64,000 bases of DNA, from assembly GCA_028278325.1 (NCBI GenBank), contig JANQEO010000275.1, positions 1-64,000 of the forward strand. The letters are read 5' to 3'. Under the pieces are notes generated by a model that saw nothing but the letters and a program-made list of their open reading frames with translations, did not search any database and had not been told where the DNA came from. The translations under genes were made by a program, and so were the position numbers. Each line of letters begins with the position of its first letter. The stretch's first letter is position 1. Source of the stretch: Candidatus Binatia bacterium (GTDB lineage: Bacteria; Desulfobacterota; Binatia; UBA1149; JAJCZL01). Shown one piece after another: positions 14,935-23,275 of the stretch.

Positions 14935-15816
14935 CTACTGGTTGTATCGCGGCCCCAGGTCGCTCCAGTTGGTCGGGTAGGAACCGCCTTCGGCCTCGTA
15001 ACGCATGAGTGCGTCCGCGTCCTGCTCCTTCTTCAAAAGCGAGCCGACGAACGGTATGTGCGCCTCGAGCTTCTCCAGGGTCACCCCCGACCTCAACAGT
15101 GCGGCGATCCAGTCTATCAACTCCGACGTCGAGGGTTTCTTACGCACCTCGTTCTGCTCTCGTAGCCAGTAGAACCTGAGCAGGACCTTGTCGAGCAGCG
15201 TCGCGTCGAGGTTGGGGTGATGGACGTCCACGATCTGCTTCATCAAATCGGCACCCGGGAACTCGATGTAGTGGAAGATGCAACGCCTCAGGAACGCGTC
15301 CGGCAGTTCCTTCTCGTTGTTGGACGTTATGATCACGATCGGCCGGTTGCGGGCCGCGACCTCGTCGCCGGTCTCGGTTACGACGAAACGCATCTCGTCG
15401 AGCTCGTGCAGGAGGTCGTTGGGAAACTCGATGTCGGCCTTGTCGATCTCGTCTATCAGCAAGACCTGTCTCGATTCGGCGCGAAAGACTCTCCCCAGCG
15501 GACCGAACTTTATGTACTTGCGGATGTCGGACACATCCCCGCCCCCGAAGCGGCTGTCGTTCAGGCGCTGGACGGTGTCATAGACATAGAGGCCGTCAGC
15601 CGCCTTGGATGTCGATTTCACGTGCCAGGCATCCATTTCCATGCCGATCCCTTCAGCCACGTGCCGTGCCAGCAGAGTCTTGCCGGTGCCGGGCTCGCCC
15701 CTTATCAGAAGCGGACGTTCGAGCGCTATCGCGCAGTTTACGGCATCGACCAAGGGGCCGGATGCGATGTAACCGGACGTGCCCTGGAATCTGTAGAAGT
15801 TGTCGGCATCCGCCAT
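14935..15816 (-). CDS. MoxR-family AAA+ ATPase (CoxD-like)
   Basis: 293 residues from the ATG at 15816, selected over an upstream ATG because GGAGG lies six bases before it and the protein then starts at the conserved domain (ADNFYRFQGTSGYIA). Walker A is GEPGTGKT (residues 40-47), Walker B LLIDEID, followed by the MoxR 'ITSNNEKELPDAFLRRC' sensor/arginine-finger stretch. It is transcribed with the VWA gene just downstream. Known relatives remodel or activate enzymes such as CO dehydrogenase; no such enzyme is encoded in this window, so its client is unknown. Cytoplasmic. Confidence 0.87.
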   Translation of the reverse strand: MADADNFYRFQGTSGYIASGPLVDAVNCAIALERPLLIRGEPGTGKTLLARHVAEGIGMEMDAWHVKSTSKAADGLYVYDTVQRLNDSRFGGGDVSDIRKYIKFGPLGRVFRAESRQVLLIDEIDKADIEFPNDLLHELDEMRFVVTETGDEVAARNRPIVIITSNNEKELPDAFLRRCIFHYIEFPGADLMKQIVDVHHPNLDATLLDKVLLRFYWLREQNEVRKKPSTSELIDWIAALLRSGVTLEKLEAHIPFVGSLLKKEQDADALMRYEAEGGSYPTNWSDLGPRYNQ

Positions 15817-15969
15817 TAGAGACCTCCGAAAAGCGTTGTAACTGTTCGATTTACGGGATCGATTCCGATACCGCAACCTGAACGGTCCGGTGCCGGTCCG
15901 GCACTCGAGGGCGGATAGCGGCGCACAACTTCGGGAAGCGCATGGGCAATACGAGCGAGGCGACTACCA

Positions 15970-16764
15970 ATGGACGAACTCACCATCAGCAAGAACGACG
16001 GTTACACCACCCTGACCCTCAGTCGAGCCGCCAAGCGCAACGCCCTGTCCGCGGACCTGATGGAGGCGTTCATCGAAACCTGCGAGGTCTTGAGGGACGA
16101 TGCCGACACCAGAGTCGTGGTCGTCGCCGCCGACGGCAAGGACTTCTCCGTCGGGATCGACTTGACTGACGATCGCATACGCGAGGTCGCCGCCCAGCCC
16201 CTGGCCCGGCGCCGCCGCTCTTTGCAACTCGGGCCCCGGCTTCTGCAAGCCATACAGGACCTGCCGCAGACCACGATCGCCGCGATGCACGGGTACTGCC
16301 TCGGCGGCGGCGGGTGCATCCCCCTGGCCTGCGACCTCAGAGTGGCCGCGGCGGACCTCAAGTTCGGGATGCCCGAGGTGCTGAGAGGGATGACGATGAC
16401 CTGGGGAACCGTGCCTCTGCTCGTAAGCCACCTCGGACCGTCACGAACCAAGGAGCTGCTGATGACCCCGCTGCTGGTCGACGCCGACACGGCCGTGGCC
16501 TGGGGACTTGCAAACCGCCGGACCGACGGAAGCTCCGAGGAGGCGCGGCAGGAAGCGGAACGCTGGGCCGGAGAGCTCGTCGAGCAGGTTCCGCCCATCA
16601 CCGCCTCTATGATCAAGCAAACCGTCAACGCGGTGGCCAACGTGCACAGGCCGCTGGTTCACATGGAGACCGATCAGTACATTCTCGCCCAGACGACGGG
16701 CGACTTTGCAGAGGCGATCATGGCGTTCATGGAGAAGCGGCCCCCGAAGTTCGAGGGCCGCTAG
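15970..16764 (+). CDS. enoyl-CoA hydratase/isomerase family protein
   Basis: 264 residues, the normal crotonase length. The oxyanion-hole glycines are in MHGYCLGGGGCIPLACDLR, and Glu in FGMPEVLRG aligns with the first catalytic glutamate (Glu144 of rat hydratase). The second catalytic glutamate position is less clear (GPSRTKELLM). Likely acts on a CoA thioester in fatty acid or branched-chain acid metabolism; substrate unknown. The gene is single, upstream of a GC-rich hairpin shared with the converging ammonium transporter gene. It is only distantly similar to the second crotonase of this window at 53044. Confidence 0.8.
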   Translation: MDELTISKNDGYTTLTLSRAAKRNALSADLMEAFIETCEVLRDDADTRVVVVAADGKDFSVGIDLTDDRIREVAAQPLARRRRSLQLGPRLLQAIQDLPQTTIAAMHGYCLGGGGCIPLACDLRVAAADLKFGMPEVLRGMTMTWGTVPLLVSHLGPSRTKELLMTPLLVDADTAVAWGLANRRTDGSSEEARQEAERWAGELVEQVPPITASMIKQTVNAVANVHRPLVHMETDQYILAQTTGDFAEAIMAFMEKRPPKFEGR

Positions 16765-16768
16765 GGCC

Positions 16769-16802
16769 GTGGCGCGCCGGGAGGGGATCGCCGGCGCGCC
16801 AC
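16769..16802. terminator. GC-rich hairpin between convergent genes
   Basis: GTGGCGCGCCGG (16769-16780) and CCGGCGCGCCAC (16791-16802) form a perfect 12-bp stem with a 10-base loop, between the stop codons of the crotonase and the ammonium transporter. No T run follows on either strand, so it may end transcription in both directions only weakly or with Rho. Confidence 0.5.
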
Positions 16803-16821
16803 AGGTGGTCGGCCGCGCCCG

Positions 16822-18219
16822 CTAGGACGCAGCCTCGACCGACTCCAGGGCCATGGCCGTACGCTTGTAGGCGGGGTCGGTTACACCGGTCATTCCGTGC
16901 AGCCCGCCCAGCGTGGCCACCTGAAAGTCCGGGTAGGCTTGCATACCGTGCTCCGCCAGATCCAGGCCTTCCATCTCTTCCTCGGGGCTTACGCGAATGC
17001 CCATCGTTACCTTCAGGATGCCGAATATGAGCAGAGCGGACACGAAGGCGACGACACCGTAGGCAACCACGCCGAGCAACTGGATGAGGAACTGCTGCAT
17101 GCCGGCCATCTCGCCGAACAGACCCACCGCAAGCGTTCCCCATATGCCGCAGACCAGGTGAACCGAGATTGCACCGACCGGATCATCGATCCTGATCCGA
17201 TCGAAGAACATGACGGCATAGACCACGATCACGCCGGCGATGCCGCCTACGATCAGCGAGGACCACATGGCCATCTGATCCGCGCCCGCCGTGATACCGA
17301 CCAGGCCGGCAAGCACACCGTTGAGGGTCATCGAAAGGTCGGGCTTCTTGGAGACGGCCCATGAAGTGAACATTGCGCCGAGGGCGCCGGCCGCGGCGGC
17401 CAGACACGTGGTCACCAAGGTGAGCGACACCAAGGCGGCATCGGCAGTAAGCACCGAGCCCCCGTTGAAGCCGAACCAACCGAGCCAAAGCAGGAACACA
17501 CCGATCGCAGCCAGCGGCAGGTTGCTGCCGGGTATAGGAGTCATGCGGCCGTCCTTCTGATACTTTCCGATGCGGGGTCCGAGCAGGATCACACCGGCCA
17601 GCGCACCCCAGCCACCAACGGAGTGAACCAGGGTCGAGCCCGCAAAATCGTAGAAGCCGCGAGCATCCAGCCAACCCGCGCCCCACTTCCACGAGCCCAA
17701 CCAGGGGTAAGTAAAGGCGACGAAAATCGTCGCGAAGATCATGAACGAAGACAGTTTGACGCGCTCCGCGACCGCACCCGATACGATGGTCGCGCAGGTG
17801 GCGGCGAACATCGCCTGGAACAGGAAGTCGGTCCAGTAGGTGTAGCCTTCGCTATACGCTGAGGTCAGATCCGTCTCGCCGGCAGCGATACCGAAACCTG
17901 CGAACCCGAAGAAGCCGTTGAACTCCCCCGGATACATCAGGTTAAACCCGACGAACGCGTAGGTGATGATGCCGATGCTGATTATGAACGTGTTCTTGAA
18001 CAGGATGTTGGTCGTGTTCTTCGCACGCGTCAGTCCGGACTCGAGCGTCGCGAAGCCCAGGTGCATCACGAAAACCAGCGCTGCGGCGATCATCATCCAC
18101 AGGTTGTTGGCGGTGAACATCTCGACGGACACGCCGTCCTCAGCCAGCGCCAAGGCCGGCGCCACCATTACCATCAGAGTGCCCAGAGTCAGGCATTTCT
18201 TGATCAATCCGGGAGTCAT
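16822..18219 (-). CDS. amt: ammonium transporter Amt
   Basis: 465 residues with about eleven membrane helices after an N-terminal signal-like helix (APALALA). DFAGSTLVHSVGGWGALAG carries the first of the twin pore histidines and the Amt signature; WLGWFGFNGGS and the GALGAMFTSWAV region are also typical. It carries NH4+/NH3 across the inner membrane for nitrogen assimilation. The start has AAAGGAGGGG directly upstream. No glnB/glnK gene is next to it, unlike the common glnK-amtB pair. A sigma-54-type promoter at 18275-18289 suggests NtrC-dependent control. glnE, which adjusts glutamine synthetase, lies 5 kb away. Confidence 0.93.
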   Translation of the reverse strand: MTPGLIKKCLTLGTLMVMVAPALALAEDGVSVEMFTANNLWMMIAAALVFVMHLGFATLESGLTRAKNTTNILFKNTFIISIGIITYAFVGFNLMYPGEFNGFFGFAGFGIAAGETDLTSAYSEGYTYWTDFLFQAMFAATCATIVSGAVAERVKLSSFMIFATIFVAFTYPWLGSWKWGAGWLDARGFYDFAGSTLVHSVGGWGALAGVILLGPRIGKYQKDGRMTPIPGSNLPLAAIGVFLLWLGWFGFNGGSVLTADAALVSLTLVTTCLAAAAGALGAMFTSWAVSKKPDLSMTLNGVLAGLVGITAGADQMAMWSSLIVGGIAGVIVVYAVMFFDRIRIDDPVGAISVHLVCGIWGTLAVGLFGEMAGMQQFLIQLLGVVAYGVVAFVSALLIFGILKVTMGIRVSPEEEMEGLDLAEHGMQAYPDFQVATLGGLHGMTGVTDPAYKRTAMALESVEAAS

Positions 18220-18274
18220 TTTCCCCTCCTTTACTAGTCAGAAGTAATTGCCACAAGGCATTGCACTCCTATAA

Positions 18275-18289
18275 GCTAGAACGGTGCCA
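18275..18289 (-). promoter_or_regulatory. sigma-54 promoter of amt
   Basis: On the minus strand this reads TGGCACCGTTCTAGC. The -24 element TGGCAC is perfect and the -12 element is TAGC (consensus TTGC), giving the required GG-N10-GC spacing. Transcription would start near 18263, about 44 bases before the amt ATG. This fits nitrogen-regulated expression. Confidence 0.65.
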
Positions 18290-18501
18290 AGTTGGGGCAG
18301 GGCCGCAAAGCCGCTAGAAGGCGGGATTCGAGGGCGAGTCTGTGCGTAAGTCCTAGGAAAAGAGCAGTATCTGCCTGCGGACTAGTCAGCCTTGCTGCCC
18401 AAGCAGTGCGCACCACGAGGCGCGCGATACCCCTGAAGGCAGATTCATGGTTGCGATAAGGAATACCGTTGGATAGGCTCTAGACTCCCGAGGCCGCGAG
18501 A

Positions 18502-19407
18502 ATGGATATACCCACCCTCAAGAGCTTCGTAACCGTGGTCGAGGCCGGAAGCTTCACGGCCGCCGGCCAGCGGCTGAAGGTAAGCCAATCCGCAGTGAGC
18601 CAGCAGATCCGTCTCCTGGAGCGCTCGCTCGGCGCTCCTCTGTTCACCCGTCATCCGCGCAAGGTCACTCTCACCCAGGCCGGCGAGGTGCTGTTGCCCT
18701 ATGCCCGCCAGATAATCGCGAAAGTAGAGGAAGCAAAGGCCGTCGTCTCGGACTTCGAGGGCCTCGGTAGAGGACGGGTGGTCATCGGAGCCGGCGGAGC
18801 CGTATGTCACCACATCCTCCCGTCTTTGCTCGACGAGTTCACCGCCCGCTTCGGCAAAATCGAGATCAGGGTCACCTCGGGGTTCTCGGCCGAGATACTC
18901 AAGCGAACCCTCGAGGGCTCGGTCGATCTCGGGTTGCTGGTCCTGCCGATCGACAGACAGGGTATCGTCGTATCGGAGATCGGCCGTGACGAACTGTTCG
19001 CCATAGCCCCCAAGGGCCACCCCTGGGAGAAGCTGGATCGGGTCAAGCCGAAGGACTTTCGAGAGCAGCCCTTGGTGATCTATGACCGCGAGAGTCACAC
19101 CTTCAAGATCATGGAGCGCTACCTTCTCGAAGCGGGAGTGCTGCCGTCGATCTCCATGGAGCTCAACGACCTCGAGGCCGTAAAGAAAATGGTCACCGTC
19201 GGGCTGGGGGTATCGATCGTCGCCGCCTGGGTCGCCCGCGACGAAATCGCCAACCAAGGCCTGGTCGTCAAGCGGTTGGCACCGGCGGGACTATACCGGT
19301 CTTGGGGCCTCATTCGGAGGGCCAATGAAACACCGACGGCGTCGCAGAAGGGCTTCATCAACGTATGCGACGCCCTCTTCCCGCGGCTCATCGAGAGCCC
19401 CCTGTAA
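18502..19407 (+). CDS. LysR-family transcriptional regulator
   Basis: 301 residues. An N-terminal winged helix-turn-helix occupies residues 1-60 (LKSFVTVVEAGSFTAAGQRL, SQSAVSQQIRLLE), followed by the substrate-binding domain, two periplasmic-binding-like lobes (GRGRVVIGAGGAV near residue 90 onward). The domain order and length are standard. It is divergent from amt with 282 bases between, where LysR proteins often bind, but whether it regulates amt is only a guess. The downstream sulfotransferase gene converges. The effector is not predictable. Confidence 0.88.
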   Translation: MDIPTLKSFVTVVEAGSFTAAGQRLKVSQSAVSQQIRLLERSLGAPLFTRHPRKVTLTQAGEVLLPYARQIIAKVEEAKAVVSDFEGLGRGRVVIGAGGAVCHHILPSLLDEFTARFGKIEIRVTSGFSAEILKRTLEGSVDLGLLVLPIDRQGIVVSEIGRDELFAIAPKGHPWEKLDRVKPKDFREQPLVIYDRESHTFKIMERYLLEAGVLPSISMELNDLEAVKKMVTVGLGVSIVAAWVARDEIANQGLVVKRLAPAGLYRSWGLIRRANETPTASQKGFINVCDALFPRLIESPL

Positions 19408-19409
19408 AC

Positions 19410-20417
19410 CTACTCGCGAAGCAACACGTCGGCACCGAGGCGCACTCTCTTGAGTAGCTTTCGCAGTGCCTCGCTGCGCCCGACCTGTCTCCGCAAGACC
19501 ACGATGGCTTTGCGCTGCAGGATGTAACGGTCGAGCTTCTTCTTGGGCGGAGCGCTCCCGCCCGAGAGCTCTTCGAACGGCGCCCAGATCGTGTCGATGG
19601 GGTGTCCCCAGGTCTCGAGGTCGGCCGGGTCCAGCCGCTCGATGATCTGCTCGCAAAGCTTGCGCCTGGCCGGGTCTCCGGCAATCTCCAACGCCCATTT
19701 GTGAAGCGAGGACGTTGAAGGGCGGCTGTGCCTGGCAACGCCGAGGGGATCCCCGAGGCCCTTCTCCACATGCTTGTGCTCACCATAGTCCACGGCGGCG
19801 GCTTCATGCCCGACACCGATGAACTCGAAGATACGCTGCAGCATCGGCTCCGGGTCGGAAACGAGATCCTCGTAGACCACGTGGAAGACGGGAACCTTTC
19901 TCTCTCTGATGAACTTGGCCAGCGCGGGAACGTATCGTTCGGTTATCGGGTTGTAGTCGTGGGCGGCCTGGTAGTCGCCGGCGAAGAAAGATTCTGCGTA
20001 GGAGCTGAACACCGCCAACGGGTGACGCGTCAGGGCGACGTACTTGGCTGTGGGATAGACCTTGCCGATGAAGTCGAGCACCAGGCTGTAGGCCGGCGTC
20101 TTGTCGAGGAAGAGCTGCTTGTCCGGCCGTGTCGACAACATGCGGCCGTAGAGCGTGTCACAGTAAGCACGGCAAGCATCGAGATAGTCCTGTTCGCCGC
20201 CCGGAAGATCCTCGACGAACTGGCGTATGGACTCGGCCGCCAGGATGTGGTCGTAGGGCGCCTTGTCGACGTTCTCGTAATAGCCCAAGTGGGCCAGAGG
20301 AGTCATCAGGTGAGGCTCGGGCCGGCCGTATATCTTGGAATGCGAGCCGATCATTCTCGCCAGCATGGTGGAGCCGGAACGAGGTGAACCGACTACGAAA
20401 AGAACCTTGTCCGACAC
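19410..20417 (-). CDS. sulfotransferase family protein
   Basis: 335 residues. The 5'-phosphosulfate-binding loop is FVVGSPRSGSTMLARM near residues 7-22, and the 3'-phosphate site is represented by KYVALTRHPLAVFSSYAES (Arg and Ser). Such enzymes move sulfate from PAPS to a hydroxyl or amine of a glycan, lipid or small molecule. The remaining sequence is soluble, with no signal or membrane segment. It lies six bases downstream of a monoacylglycerol-lipase-like gene, probably in one operon. The acceptor is unknown; the polysaccharide made by the genes at the left end of the window is one conceivable target. Confidence 0.82.
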   Translation of the reverse strand: MSDKVLFVVGSPRSGSTMLARMIGSHSKIYGRPEPHLMTPLAHLGYYENVDKAPYDHILAAESIRQFVEDLPGGEQDYLDACRAYCDTLYGRMLSTRPDKQLFLDKTPAYSLVLDFIGKVYPTAKYVALTRHPLAVFSSYAESFFAGDYQAAHDYNPITERYVPALAKFIRERKVPVFHVVYEDLVSDPEPMLQRIFEFIGVGHEAAAVDYGEHKHVEKGLGDPLGVARHSRPSTSSLHKWALEIAGDPARRKLCEQIIERLDPADLETWGHPIDTIWAPFEELSGGSAPPKKKLDRYILQRKAIVVLRRQVGRSEALRKLLKRVRLGADVLLRE

Positions 20418-20423
20418 GAGTAG

Positions 20424-21236
20424 TCAGTCCCCCTTGTCAGCCTGCGAGACCCTGGGCTCTATCCACGCCCAGATGTCGTCGAGTACCTCATCGCGATTGA
20501 TCTCATTCAGCATTTCGTGACGGCCTTCCTCGTAGATGTGTACGGTGATGTCATCGGAGCTCGACGACTCCACGTACTCGCGCGCTCCCTCAGCACTACA
20601 TATCTGGTCGTCGGCTCCATGGATCAGCAGGATCGGCAGTTCGAGTTCCGCAGCCCTTCCCGGCAGCAGGCTGACACCCTGGATCAACCGCGGGTAGATG
20701 TCGTCCTTGACCCTTTCCTTGAGCACTAGAGGGTCTTCGAGATACTGCTTCCACACCTCAGGATTGCGGCTCAGCCTGGTCGGATCGATGCTGCGATCGT
20801 TGGGGTCGAGCAGCGGTACGATGGCCGGTCCCGACAGTATCGCGAAGTCGGGATGAAGCTTCTTCTCGAGCAGGTAGGCGGTAACGATCAAGCCGCCCAT
20901 GGAGTGCCCCAGCAACACCAGCGGCAGGCCTGGCGATTCCTCGCGAGCCGTTTCCATGAGGGACTCGACATCGTCGAGAAAGTCCGCGAACTCGTCGACT
21001 GTGCCCATCTCCCCCCCGGAACGACCGTGGCCTTGGTGGTCGAGAGCATAGACGGCCAAACCGCGCTCTGCGAAGTAACGGCCGACATGGTCGTACCTGC
21101 CGCTGTGTTCACCTATGCCGTGGGCGATCACCAGAATGGCTGCGGGCTCACTGCGCGGCTGCCAGCAATGGTAAAAGATGTCGAAGCCCTTGGCGCCCTT
21201 GAAGTGGCGTCCAAATACATCGACGTCGAGGCTCAA
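20424..21236 (-). CDS. alpha/beta hydrolase, monoacylglycerol lipase-like
   Basis: 270 residues. Oxyanion segment AHGIGEHSGRYDHVGRYFAE is typical of the Hydrolase_4/monoglyceride lipase group. The nucleophile Ser is in LLGHSMGG, the acid in LIHGADDQICS and the His in EEGRHEML, so the catalytic triad is complete. Likely hydrolyses monoacylglycerols or lysophospholipids in the cytoplasm or at the membrane. It is followed closely by a sulfotransferase gene. The 248 bases upstream, before the rhomboid gene, hold no clear promoter. Confidence 0.85.
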   Translation of the reverse strand: MSLDVDVFGRHFKGAKGFDIFYHCWQPRSEPAAILVIAHGIGEHSGRYDHVGRYFAERGLAVYALDHQGHGRSGGEMGTVDEFADFLDDVESLMETAREESPGLPLVLLGHSMGGLIVTAYLLEKKLHPDFAILSGPAIVPLLDPNDRSIDPTRLSRNPEVWKQYLEDPLVLKERVKDDIYPRLIQGVSLLPGRAAELELPILLIHGADDQICSAEGAREYVESSSSDDITVHIYEEGRHEMLNEINRDEVLDDIWAWIEPRVSQADKGD

Positions 21237-21298
21237 CGAGATACTCCTATTGACTTATAAGGCTTTAAATCTAGCAACTTAGAAGCCGATTATTACCC

Positions 21299-21427
21299 AT
21301 GTGGGTGATTGACCGCAGGCCTCCCGATCTGCCAATACTTGCAGTCGAGGCGTTGGAAGAGGTGCTTGAGTCCGTTCTCATGGTCACGGGTTTCTTTCTC
21401 ATAGGGTATTTCTTCCCGCAAAGCTGA
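21299..21427 (+). CDS. possible small membrane peptide (weak)
   Basis: A 42-codon frame starting ATG at 21299 and ending TGA at 21425-21427, in the gap between two minus-strand genes. The peptide ends with a hydrophobic stretch (VLMVTGFFLIGYFF) that could span a membrane once, after an acidic amphipathic part. There is no clear ribosome binding site and no recognised relative. Listed only because the hydrophobic pattern is unusual for a chance frame. Confidence 0.15.
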   Translation: MWVIDRRPPDLPILAVEALEEVLESVLMVTGFFLIGYFFPQS

Positions 21428-21484
21428 GAAACCCCGTCCCCGTTCTCGACCCACGCGCGGCAGCCGGGGGTCGCGCCGCCGTCC

Positions 21485-22258
21485 TCAGTGGTAGGTCGGC
21501 CCACCACCACCCCCTTGGAAGCGCTTTTTCTGCAGTTGGCGGAACCGCCAACGGTGGTATGCACGGCGAACGTCACGCCAGCCCGGCAGCTTGCTCAGCC
21601 CCAGACCGCTCGCACCCCACCAGCGCAGATAGAAGTACCCGATGACCATACCCCCGAAGTGGGCCGCGTGGGCGATGCCGCTACCCGACGATTCTATCGA
21701 CTGAAGGAACTCGAGCGCTATCAGGAAAATGACCAGATATCGGACAGGGATGGGAAACAGAAACCAGATGTATACCTGGCGGGTCGGGAACCACATGCCG
21801 TAGGCCATGAGGATGCCGTAGATACCCCCGGACGCCCCCACACTGATGGTCCACGGGTCTCCCATCATGTGCATGGCCAGGGTGAAGGCGATGCCTCCCC
21901 CGATCGCACAGACGAAGTAGTACTTGAGGAAGAACGACTGCCCCCAGCGCTGCTCGAGCTCCGAGCCGAACATCCACAGCATCAGCATGTTGATGGCGAT
22001 GTGCCAGACGCCGCCGTGCAGGAACTGATAGGTGAACAGGCGCCACACCTGCAGGTTGGTCACCAGCGCGGGGATCAACGAGAAGTACTCGATGAGGAAG
22101 GCCCGACCACCTGCCACCTGCATCAGGTAGATGGCGACGTTGGCGACAATTAGGGCCCGCACCATGGGGGGAACCGGCCCGCTGGGCCCCAGGCCCCCGA
22201 AGCCTCCGCCATAGCCCGGACTCACTCTATAGCGCCTTCCCCAATTTCGGCCGTTCAT
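21485..22258 (-). CDS. rhomboid-family intramembrane serine protease
   Basis: 257 residues with about six membrane helices. The catalytic Ser is in VGASGGIYGIL (GxSG motif) and the partner His is in HAAHFGGMVIGYFYLR. The first loop motif WRLFTYQFLHGGVWHIAINMLML is the standard rhomboid stretch with the WR and HxxxN residues. The N-terminus is Gly-rich and cytoplasmic; the C-terminus is basic. It cleaves membrane-anchored substrates within the bilayer; the substrate is unknown. It lies upstream of the lipase gene on the same strand but is separated by 248 bases. Confidence 0.9.
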   Translation of the reverse strand: MNGRNWGRRYRVSPGYGGGFGGLGPSGPVPPMVRALIVANVAIYLMQVAGGRAFLIEYFSLIPALVTNLQVWRLFTYQFLHGGVWHIAINMLMLWMFGSELEQRWGQSFFLKYYFVCAIGGGIAFTLAMHMMGDPWTISVGASGGIYGILMAYGMWFPTRQVYIWFLFPIPVRYLVIFLIALEFLQSIESSGSGIAHAAHFGGMVIGYFYLRWWGASGLGLSKLPGWRDVRRAYHRWRFRQLQKKRFQGGGGGPTYH

Positions 22259-22330
22259 CTTGCTGTCTTGCTCTTGCGGCGCCCGTCCCGCTCTAACGAA
22301 GGCGCAGGGAGCGCCGGCAGGGCGCGGCCC

Positions 22331-23248
22331 TCAGACGTAGGTCAGCCACTCGGAGTGGTCCGGCCGCTTGCCCTTGGTGACGTCGAAGTACTCCGACTGA
22401 AGCTTCTTGGTGATCGGCCCGGGTGAACCGTCGTTTCCCACGACGCGGTCATCGAGAGAGCGGATCGGCGTGATCTCCGCGGCGGTGCCGGTCAGGAATG
22501 CCTCGTCGGCGATGTAGACCTCGTCGCGCGTGAAACGCTCCTCGACCACGTCGATGCCGTCCGCCTTTAGCAACTCTATCGCCGTGTCACGGGTAACCCC
22601 GCCCAGCACCGTAGCAATAGGTGTCGTCTTGACGACGCCCCGCCTGGCGATGAAGAGATTCTCTCCACAGCCTTCGGCCGCGTATCCGTCGACGTCGAGC
22701 ATCAGCGACTCGTCGTAGCCGGCGTTGCGCGCCTCACGGCTGGCGAGGATGGAGTTGACGTAGTGGCCGCTGGCCTTGGCCTTGGTCATCAGCGTGTTGA
22801 TGTGAAAACGCTGGAACGACGACGTGACGACACGGATCCCGTTGGCCAGACCGTCCTCGCCCAGATAGGAACCCCAAGGCCAGACCGACACGACCACATG
22901 GACCGGGTTGCTGGTCGCAGCCAGACCCATCTCTCCGGCGCCCAGAAAGACGAGAGGGCGGATATAACACTCCTCGAGCTTGTTCGCCCTTATCGTCTCC
23001 AGACACGCATCGGCGATCTGCCCTTCATCGAAGGGAGCCTTGACGCCGAGGATGTGCAACGACTGCACCAAGCGCTCGATGTGCTCGGGCAGGCGGAATA
23101 CCGCCGACCTACCGTCGGCGCATCGATAGCATCTTATGCCTTCGAACGCGCCGAGACCGTAGTGAAGGGTATGGGCGAGGACGTGAACCTTGGCTTCGTC
23201 CCAAGGCACGAGAGCGCCGTCCATCCATATGAACTCGGCGGTTTCCAC
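22331..23248 (-). CDS. ilvE: branched-chain amino acid aminotransferase
   Basis: 305 residues of the fold-type IV PLP aminotransferase family. TLHYGLGAFEGIRCY near residues 27-41 and the catalytic Lys in MTKAKASGHYVNS are the group signature; EGCGENLFIARRG and GVTRDTAIELL contact the cofactor phosphate. It makes leucine, isoleucine and valine from their keto acids with glutamate. GAGG is about five bases before the ATG. It lies 27 bases downstream of glnE, so both may be co-transcribed, linking two glutamate/glutamine functions. Confidence 0.93.
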   Translation of the reverse strand: METAEFIWMDGALVPWDEAKVHVLAHTLHYGLGAFEGIRCYRCADGRSAVFRLPEHIERLVQSLHILGVKAPFDEGQIADACLETIRANKLEECYIRPLVFLGAGEMGLAATSNPVHVVVSVWPWGSYLGEDGLANGIRVVTSSFQRFHINTLMTKAKASGHYVNSILASREARNAGYDESLMLDVDGYAAEGCGENLFIARRGVVKTTPIATVLGGVTRDTAIELLKADGIDVVEERFTRDEVYIADEAFLTGTAAEITPIRSLDDRVVGNDGSPGPITKKLQSEYFDVTKGKRPDHSEWLTYV

Positions 23249-23275
23249 ATCAGACCTCGTATAATCGCGCGGCGC

